Below, in pieces: positions 1-5,336 of a stretch of 8,724 nt of DNA (the stretch's first letter is position 1; each line of letters begins with the position of its first letter). This DNA is from JBBKWJ01 sp037968895. Its GTDB lineage: Bacteria; Actinomycetota; Acidimicrobiia; Acidimicrobiales; SZUA-35. The stretch is taken from positions 1 to 8,724 of the forward strand of contig JBBKWJ010000066.1 in assembly GCA_037968895.1 (NCBI GenBank), in the 5' to 3' direction. The notes beneath the pieces are model-generated. The model saw nothing but the letters and a program-made list of their open reading frames with translations, ran no database searches and had not been told where the DNA came from. The translations under genes were made by a program, and so were the position numbers.

Positions 1-73
1 GGTCGAGGGTCGGCCACGGCATCGAGAGCGGAAAGGTCTCGAGCACAACCTCAGTTTTGGTCGGCTGTTCCAT
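1..73 (-). CDS. N-terminal fragment of a pirin/cupin-like protein (tentative); runs off the left edge
   Basis: The reverse strand opens with an ATG at 73 and reads 24 codons to the window edge without a stop. The visible peptide ends in VVLETFPLSMPWPTLD. A GGAG at 80-83 lies 6 nt before the ATG and supports this start; another in-frame ATG at 85 has no comparable Shine-Dalgarno sequence. The motif of Phe-Pro-Leu, then Pro-Trp-Pro-Thr-Leu-Asp recalls the N-terminus of pirin-family cupin proteins, where a similar stretch precedes the first beta strands. This is recognition from memory on a very short segment, so the family name is a weak inference while the coding call is fairer. It lies 63 bp downstream of the large fusion gene on the same strand, with no convincing terminator between, so co-transcription is possible. 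Confidence 0.5.
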   Translation of the reverse strand, partial: MEQPTKTEVVLETFPLSMPWPTLD

Positions 74-79
74 TGATGG

Positions 80-83
80 CTCC
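80..83 (-). promoter_or_regulatory. Ribosome binding site of the left-edge gene
   Basis: On the minus strand GGAG lies 6 nt ahead of the ATG at 73. It favours this ATG over the in-frame ATG at 85, whose upstream bases show no purine-rich core. Confidence 0.5.
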
Positions 84-136
84 ATTCGCGTTGCTGCATA
101 CAACTAGTTCTAATTTGAACCACTACATCACGGCGT

Positions 137-3100
137 CTATTCCAGCTCCGCATGTGCATCGAGGTGGGCGATGATGTGAGGGAACACGTCGACCGATGCG
201 TTGCGCCCCACGATGCCATCGAGGTGGGCGTAGCCGTCGAGGTATAGCAGTTCGAATAGAGCAGGATCGTGGTTCTTTCGAAGCCATGACAAGGTCTTCG
301 CCGTTCCCTTCGGCTTGAAGATGTAGTTTTCCGAACCCTGGATGAATAGCAGCGGGAGGTTGAGGCGTTCGACATTTGGCAGGTAGGTGTTTCGGCCTTC
401 GTGGTCGACGGCCTTCCGCTTCCGTGTCATTTTCGAAAGCTGGCGCATCGGCGTGACCTCGCCGGTGCCAAAGGTTGTCGTGAATGCGGCGTGGGTCTCG
501 GCATTGAGTTGGGCGTGTGTGTGGGTCAGCCCGAAGACGGCGTTGAGCCAGCGACAGACAGGCAATTGGCACGCCTCGCCCCTTGGAATCGGAAGGAGAC
601 CTGCGGCAAGATCGATGGCCCATCCCTTGGCACCGCGACCAATGTCAGGGTCGAGTCGCTTGATTCCAGCAATGTGGAAGAGGTCGACAACGTGGAAAGC
701 GTTCTTGGCTCTATTGAGGAGGCTGGTGCGGGGATGGACTGAGAACTGCGAACACACCGCAGAGCGAACCCCATCGAGACCAGCCAAGATCGCCATCAGA
801 ATGGTGACTGAGCCGACGCAGTGGCCGATCACCTGCACGCTGTCTGCGCCGGTACGGCGTTTTACCTCGGCTACTGCCGCTGGCCAATCGAGTTTGGCGA
901 TGTCGTCGATCGTGAACTCCTTGACCGATGAGGGCAGCGCGATGCTTGCCCGATAGTCGAACAGCCACACGTCGTAGTCAGCCTCAACCAGCGCCTCGGC
1001 CATCGTGGTGGCGATAGTCGGTTGGGCGTACGAATTGGCACGCATGCTGAACCCAGCAGCAAGCAGTACCGGTCCTTTCGTGCCCCCCTCGTAGCGAGTG
1101 AGCATCAGTTCGGCGTCGTCGCCGACGCAATCAAGGATGGGATCGGCGTGGATGCTGTCGACGAGCTCAGATGCCGAGAGCGCCCCATGGACGAGCGAGT
1201 CGTCTTCGAGATCGTGCCAGCCGCTAGAAGGTGAGTACCACGCGACCTCAGGATCAGGAAGGCGCAGAACCCGCGACGGCGGCATTGGCTCATTCGCCAG
1301 ACGACCATCCTCGTCGAGGATGCCGCCATAGACCGGAAGGAGGTTGCCCGTGAACGCTTTCGCGAAACGGAACTTGACCCTGAGCTTTGAGAATCGGCCA
1401 GCGTTGGTTGGGGTCATGGAGGCCAGTTGCTTTAGCAAATCTCGAACCGAGATTGTCAGGATCCCGCGGCCAATCGGCCGGCCTTCAGCATCGGAGAGAG
1501 TTGTGTAGAGCGTCGTTGTCGCTTTCCAGCCCTTCCATATCGGCCCCGTCTCAATTACCTTGTGTCCATCTAACCAGTACGTTTTCCCCGCGACATCGGT
1601 GAGGCGCATGTGGTACTTCATGTTCCACTCTTCGGCCCGATCGTCGACCCTCTCCATTAACCGAAAGTCGCTGTCGGTAATCATTAATGGGCTAGCCGAT
1701 AGGGCGGGGGCTTCGACGGTGCCGGTGAAGCGCTGGACCGATGCTGGGTCGTTCTCGAGCGCCCCGAGGTCTGGTACGTCTATTGTCACCACGAATGACA
1801 AAGGACTGGCGTCGACTTGGCCGAGTTCTACGCCGTCCTCGAACGTCGCTGCGCCGAGACCAAACCAGCCAGCCATTCGTTCGGTGAATCGAACCCCGGG
1901 CTGGTCGGAAGATGGTACGTCTCCGGGGAGGCAGATTGAAGAATTGGGATTGAGGTCAAGCGACCAACCACGTTCATCGCAGATGAGCTGGGTTGCTCGC
2001 TCAGCTAGAGCAGAGATAGTGAGGGACGGGTTGGTATCGACGGGGCGTGGAACAATCGAACCATCCAGCACGTGGAGGCCATGATGGGTCGCTTTTCCTT
2101 CAGATCCAGCGAACACCTCACCCCGGTCATTCACAACGCCAGTGTTTGCGTCGTCGGCCATGACGCAACCCCCAAGAGGGTGGACGGTGATGAGTTGGTG
2201 CCCCATCGCCTCGGTCCAGAGGGGTGCGGGAGCGTATTCGGCGCCTATGGCCGAGCACACCGAATTCAGCATTTCGTTGCTCTTGATGATGTCTGCATCG
2301 TCGTCGGCATCGGGCCAGACCACGACAGCCTTATTATTCTGGAGCTCAAGGCTGCCGGTAGTTGTCTCATCACTCATGACAAGAAAGGTGAGCGTTCTGG
2401 CGACCGCTTCGCGCCATGATCGAAATACCATGCCGATCCGCTGGCGAAGCGGCGCATCGCTTCCGGTAAACGCCGTTACCAGTAGGAGCGTGGGAAGGAG
2501 GCGCCGGAGAATGCCAGGAATCGCGCCTTCTTCAATGACGAGGCCGTCACCGGGTTTGGTACCGGGCAGCTCGACCGGAACGACGCCCGTTATACAAGGC
2601 CCGACCTGAGGGTCCGACTGGCCCCGGGCCCAGCCAACGCCATTGGTGTTTCGGTTCGACCCGTAGCCGAACCCGAGTACGTCACCGTTGCCACTGAATC
2701 GCTGGCCGAGATGTGGTGACATCGCTAGCCCGTCATTGCGGGACCGGAAGAGAATCTCGGTCGAACCGATGGTCCCTGCTGCGAGCACGACGATGTCGGC
2801 CGTGACGAACTCATTGCGTGCTCTGAAGCGTCGTCGCTGACCCTCCGTCGGACTGAAGCTGACCTCCCACCGGCCGCCAGCAGCTTTCCGCACGATGTCG
2901 ACGGTGCGCTCGGTAAAGACAGACGCGCCGTGGTGCACGGCATCGGGAAGGTAGTTCATGAGGACCGTGTTTTTGGCGCCAACATTGCAGCCGGCGACGC
3001 AGTTGCCACAGTTGTTGCAAGCTGGTTGCACAACGCCAGCAAGATTTTGGCCGGGTTGGAACGTCACGTTGATTGGGGCGCGATGGAGCGGTGCGTCTAA

Positions 3101-5158
3101 CGCGTTGGCCACATCACCGAGCGCTTCGAGCTTGGCGAGCGCTGGTGAGGCATTGGGGTATGCGTTCGAACCGAGCCAGGCTTCGGCCCGTTCGAAGAAC
3201 GGATCAAGCTTCACCCCGTTCGCACCCCGAATACATTCGGGCCAGCGTGCATCGGCGAACACGGCAGGGTCAGGACGGAGGGCGACATTGGCATTGATGA
3301 GCGATGTCCCCCCAAGTCCACAACCAACGAGCACGTTGACTTCATCGTCGCGGTGGAAGTCGTACAGGGCCTTGGCCGAGCCGTAGCGGCGCTTCAAAGT
3401 ATTGACTTGGGTTTGTCGAAACGCTCCGATGGCTGTCTCGGGATAGTCGCCTGGCCATTTCTCGCTGCCGCGTTCGAGAACACAAACAGTCTTGCCCGCT
3501 CGCGCGAATCTCGAGGCTGCGATCGCTCCGCCATAACCGGAACCAACGATCACGACGTCGTAGTGGCTCGCCATTGAGTTGGCCGGTGATGACAGCTTCA
3601 GGTGTGGCTTCTCAGGTTGCGGGGCGGCTGGTGCGACGGGCGCAGGAACAGCGACCTTCACGAAGAGTGGATGTCCCATCGGATCGACTGACCCTTCTTC
3701 GCCCCATAGTCCGTGGCCGGATCGGCTCTGAAACGGCTCAGTGCTGTGGCAACGATTAGGGAGGAGCCCGGTCGGGCAACTGGCTTGAATCTCGACGGTG
3801 CGTTGGCCGGCTCGGTAGGTCACCTTTCCGTCTGATCCATACAAACCAAGGTCGTCCTGGATCCAGATCCGGGCCACAGCGTGAGGTTCAATGCGATCGG
3901 GTGGCTCGTTCACGAACCGTCCGCGTTCGACGCTGGCGCTGTCGAGCACAAGTGTTTCGCTGTTAAGGCTGTTGTCGATCTCGATGTAGCAAGAGAAGTC
4001 CATCGTGCCCCACTTAGTGATCTTCTCCTTGTGGGCGTCGGCGGGTCGGCAGGTGTAGCTGCCTGCGACGTTGGCTACCTCCCACACCTGGCCTTCGATC
4101 TCAGCGATGTCAATTACGGCGAAGGTGAGCGCCCTGCTGTCGACATCGGGCGCCGCCGGACACTCGAAGCCAGTGTTCACATATCTCACGAGTGAATTGT
4201 CGAGGTCTGCGACCGGGGTATGGGTGTGTCCCATCACGACAAGCTCGGCGTTTTTCGCGAACGCTTCCTTCTGCGCGTACCATCCCAGCTCTTCAGTGAA
4301 ATCAGCGATGGCCGAACGACCCGCCTCGATCTCGCCCTGTTTCCCGCCACCCGCAGCTTCAGCCCATGATCGCCAGCGACCACGGAAGGCATTCCTCGCC
4401 TCGGCCAGAGTCGTTGACTCGCCACTCGCCAGAGCGATGTTGGCGTGCTCATCGATATTGAGGGCTCCAGACAAGTAGTCGAAGAGCAGGCTGATAACGC
4501 CAGTGCCATCAAGGTCGGCGAGGGACGATGCTAAGCCACTCAGGTCGAGGCCGTTTGGAGCTCCCTGTCCGGCAAGATCGGCGACGGTCTGCCCTGGGGC
4601 AAGAGTCTTGGACCAGTGTTCGGCCACTGCCCTGGTAACGAAGTGGCCACAAGGCAAGTTGTCCCACGGGCTCCCAGGATCGGGAGCGTTGAAGAGCGTG
4701 TATTCGTGGCCGTGGGCGAGTAGCAACCGGTCGTCGTCGGGCAGAGGCTGGTAGATGAGTTCGTCGTGCAGCTGTACGTGGTGGCCGCCAGGGCTAGTGA
4801 TGGAGGCCACGTCAGCGGCTGAGATTCCCATGTCGTGGTTTCCCTCGACCCAGGTGACATTTCCGTCCAGCGCGTCGAGGACCCGGCCGAGAGCGCCGTT
4901 TGGTGCGAAGATCGCCGGGTGGTGAGCGACGACGTCGGCGAACGAGGGTGGTGCGGACGCAAACGGGTAGGTCCAAAGATCGACGACATCGCCGAGGAGT
5001 ACCAACTCGCGAATTCGATGCTTGTTCGCAACCACCCAGTCGAGAACCTCGATGAGGTACGGCTCGTGCACCTTCGACTGGTACCAGCACGTCGGGGCGT
5101 CAGACCCAATATGGATGTCGCTCAACGCAACAATCCAGCTTCCGTTTTCCTGTGCCAT
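137..5158 (-). CDS. Giant fusion: metallophosphoesterase - beta module - GMC (cholesterol-oxidase-like) oxidoreductase - beta domain - Cys-nucleophile alpha/beta hydrolase
   Basis: One unbroken frame of 1673 codons ending in TAG at 137-139. Residues are numbered from the ATG at 5158. Residues 1-360 form a calcineurin-like metallophosphoesterase with all metal motifs: DIH 14-16, GDVVD 56-60, GNHD 106-109, HGH 149-151 and GHTH 310-313. Residues 380-503 are a small beta-rich module, followed by a Pro/Ala linker (502-518). At 529 a typical GMC flavoprotein begins: Met-Ala-Ser, then the dinucleotide-binding GSGYGG 539-544, Glu562, GCGLGGTS 612-619, Cys714/717/720/724, HPLGGC 993-998 and NPSLTI from Asn1043. 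His993 and Asn1043 match the His/Asn pair of cholesterol-oxidase-type enzymes. Residues 1085-1285 form a beta-rich domain of a kind I recall between GMC and hydrolase parts. Residues 1320-1665 are an alpha/beta hydrolase with GHCVG 1445-1449 (nucleophile Cys1447) and probable catalytic His1645. No signal peptide is visible, so it is probably cytoplasmic. The start was chosen over the in-frame TTG at 5185 because GGAGGG precedes the ATG and nothing similar precedes the TTG. Oxidation of a sterol or lipid alcohol is inferred; the substrate is unknown. Confidence 0.9.
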   Translation of the reverse strand: MAQENGSWIVALSDIHIGSDAPTCWYQSKVHEPYLIEVLDWVVANKHRIRELVLLGDVVDLWTYPFASAPPSFADVVAHHPAIFAPNGALGRVLDALDGNVTWVEGNHDMGISAADVASITSPGGHHVQLHDELIYQPLPDDDRLLLAHGHEYTLFNAPDPGSPWDNLPCGHFVTRAVAEHWSKTLAPGQTVADLAGQGAPNGLDLSGLASSLADLDGTGVISLLFDYLSGALNIDEHANIALASGESTTLAEARNAFRGRWRSWAEAAGGGKQGEIEAGRSAIADFTEELGWYAQKEAFAKNAELVVMGHTHTPVADLDNSLVRYVNTGFECPAAPDVDSRALTFAVIDIAEIEGQVWEVANVAGSYTCRPADAHKEKITKWGTMDFSCYIEIDNSLNSETLVLDSASVERGRFVNEPPDRIEPHAVARIWIQDDLGLYGSDGKVTYRAGQRTVEIQASCPTGLLPNRCHSTEPFQSRSGHGLWGEEGSVDPMGHPLFVKVAVPAPVAPAAPQPEKPHLKLSSPANSMASHYDVVIVGSGYGGAIAASRFARAGKTVCVLERGSEKWPGDYPETAIGAFRQTQVNTLKRRYGSAKALYDFHRDDEVNVLVGCGLGGTSLINANVALRPDPAVFADARWPECIRGANGVKLDPFFERAEAWLGSNAYPNASPALAKLEALGDVANALDAPLHRAPINVTFQPGQNLAGVVQPACNNCGNCVAGCNVGAKNTVLMNYLPDAVHHGASVFTERTVDIVRKAAGGRWEVSFSPTEGQRRRFRARNEFVTADIVVLAAGTIGSTEILFRSRNDGLAMSPHLGQRFSGNGDVLGFGYGSNRNTNGVGWARGQSDPQVGPCITGVVPVELPGTKPGDGLVIEEGAIPGILRRLLPTLLLVTAFTGSDAPLRQRIGMVFRSWREAVARTLTFLVMSDETTTGSLELQNNKAVVVWPDADDDADIIKSNEMLNSVCSAIGAEYAPAPLWTEAMGHQLITVHPLGGCVMADDANTGVVNDRGEVFAGSEGKATHHGLHVLDGSIVPRPVDTNPSLTISALAERATQLICDERGWSLDLNPNSSICLPGDVPSSDQPGVRFTERMAGWFGLGAATFEDGVELGQVDASPLSFVVTIDVPDLGALENDPASVQRFTGTVEAPALSASPLMITDSDFRLMERVDDRAEEWNMKYHMRLTDVAGKTYWLDGHKVIETGPIWKGWKATTTLYTTLSDAEGRPIGRGILTISVRDLLKQLASMTPTNAGRFSKLRVKFRFAKAFTGNLLPVYGGILDEDGRLANEPMPPSRVLRLPDPEVAWYSPSSGWHDLEDDSLVHGALSASELVDSIHADPILDCVGDDAELMLTRYEGGTKGPVLLAAGFSMRANSYAQPTIATTMAEALVEADYDVWLFDYRASIALPSSVKEFTIDDIAKLDWPAAVAEVKRRTGADSVQVIGHCVGSVTILMAILAGLDGVRSAVCSQFSVHPRTSLLNRAKNAFHVVDLFHIAGIKRLDPDIGRGAKGWAIDLAAGLLPIPRGEACQLPVCRWLNAVFGLTHTHAQLNAETHAAFTTTFGTGEVTPMRQLSKMTRKRKAVDHEGRNTYLPNVERLNLPLLFIQGSENYIFKPKGTAKTLSWLRKNHDPALFELLYLDGYAHLDGIVGRNASVDVFPHIIAHLDAHAELE

Positions 5159-5161
5159 GAG

Positions 5162-5167
5162 CCCTCC
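5162..5167 (-). promoter_or_regulatory. Ribosome binding site that decides the start of the fusion gene
   Basis: Reading the minus strand, GGAGGG ends 3 nt before the ATG at 5158 (4 nt if only GGAGG pairs). The spacing is slightly short but the core is strong. The longer alternative starting at TTG 5185 has no purine-rich sequence upstream and would leave only about 5 nt of leader from the promoter proposed at 5197-5226. The shorter protein beginning Met-Ala-Gln-Glu is therefore preferred. Confidence 0.65.
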
Positions 5168-5196
5168 ACTCGTGTTGTTGGCCAAACTAGTCGACG

Positions 5197-5226
5197 ATTG
5201 TCGATGGGCCGGGACCGTAAAGTCAA
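5197..5226 (-). promoter_or_regulatory. Candidate sigma70-type promoter for the fusion gene
   Basis: On the minus strand TTGACT (5226-5221) matches five of six bases of the -35 consensus. It is followed after 18 bp by GACAAT (5202-5197), which matches four of six bases of the -10 consensus, including the conserved second A and final T. A transcript start near 5190 would give a leader of roughly 30 nt, which fits the ATG at 5158. The dyad at 5231-5244 lies directly upstream of the -35 element. This is a motif match only. Confidence 0.4.
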
Positions 5227-5230
5227 TGGG

Positions 5231-5244
5231 TTGCCGAGCGGCAA
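5231..5244. promoter_or_regulatory. Perfect inverted repeat in the divergent control region (possible operator)
   Basis: TTGCCG and CGGCAA form a perfect 6-bp dyad around a 2-bp centre (AG). It is far too compact to be an efficient RNA hairpin, having a 2-nt loop, and has the look of a site for a dimeric DNA-binding protein. It lies 5 bp upstream of the candidate -35 element of the minus-strand gene and about 90 bp upstream of the plus-strand gene, so one regulator could act on both. No regulator with a helix-turn-helix is encoded inside the window. Confidence 0.4.
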
Positions 5245-5259
5245 ATGACGGCTTTGTGT

Positions 5260-5284
5260 GAGTCTTGCCTGTTCCCCTAGACTC
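5260..5284. promoter_or_regulatory. Second inverted repeat, possible operator overlapping a weak plus-strand -10
   Basis: GAGTCT (5260-5265) and AGACTC (5279-5284) are perfect 6-bp arms separated by 13 bp. The right arm overlaps TAGACT at 5278-5283, which fits the actinobacterial -10 pattern TANNNT and would place a plus-strand transcript start near 5290, about 47 nt before the GTG start. A weak TTTGTG at 5253-5258 could serve as -35 with a long 19-bp spacer. The arms could bind a dimer and block this promoter. Short dyads like this arise by chance, so confidence is low. Confidence 0.25.
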
Positions 5285-5328
5285 TGGAACTTGGGTATGG
5301 CGGCCACCCTGGTTTTTCTTGGACTGTT

Positions 5329-5335
5329 GAGGGGG
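5329..5335 (+). promoter_or_regulatory. Ribosome binding site of the cyclase-ATPase gene
   Basis: GAGGGGG lies immediately before two tandem GTG codons at 5337 and 5340. Spacing from GAGG is 4 nt to the first GTG and 7 nt to the second, so the second may be the main start; the products differ by one residue. An in-frame TGA at 5328-5330 rules out any start further upstream. Confidence 0.6.
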
Positions 5336-5336
5336 T

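Noticed and set aside
102..109. AACTAGTT palindrome near the left edge as an operator
   Set aside because: It is only 8 bp, is AT-biased, and has no partner site or clear promoter around it; a chance occurrence is likely.
157..230. Two identical 14-bp copies (CATCGAGGTGGGCG at 157-170 and 217-230) exactly 60 bp apart
   Set aside because: Both encode Ala-His-Leu-Asp in frame near the end of the hydrolase, one at the catalytic His. A short in-frame peptide coincidence explains it better than a DNA-level repeat.
1560..2084. Plus-strand open frame of 174 codons inside the fusion gene
   Set aside because: It lies opposite strongly conserved GMC and linker coding sequence; its product is rich in Ser, Arg and Pro without motifs, typical of an antisense shadow in GC-rich DNA.
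4540..5109. Second minus-strand frame of 189 codons within the phosphoesterase region
   Set aside because: It is an out-of-frame reading of the same strand as the metal motifs; its product is dominated by Ser, Thr and Arg with no domain signature.
5159..5185. TTG at 5185 as start of the fusion gene, adding nine residues
   Set aside because: No Shine-Dalgarno sequence precedes it, the candidate promoter would leave almost no leader, and GGAGGG lies just before the ATG at 5158.
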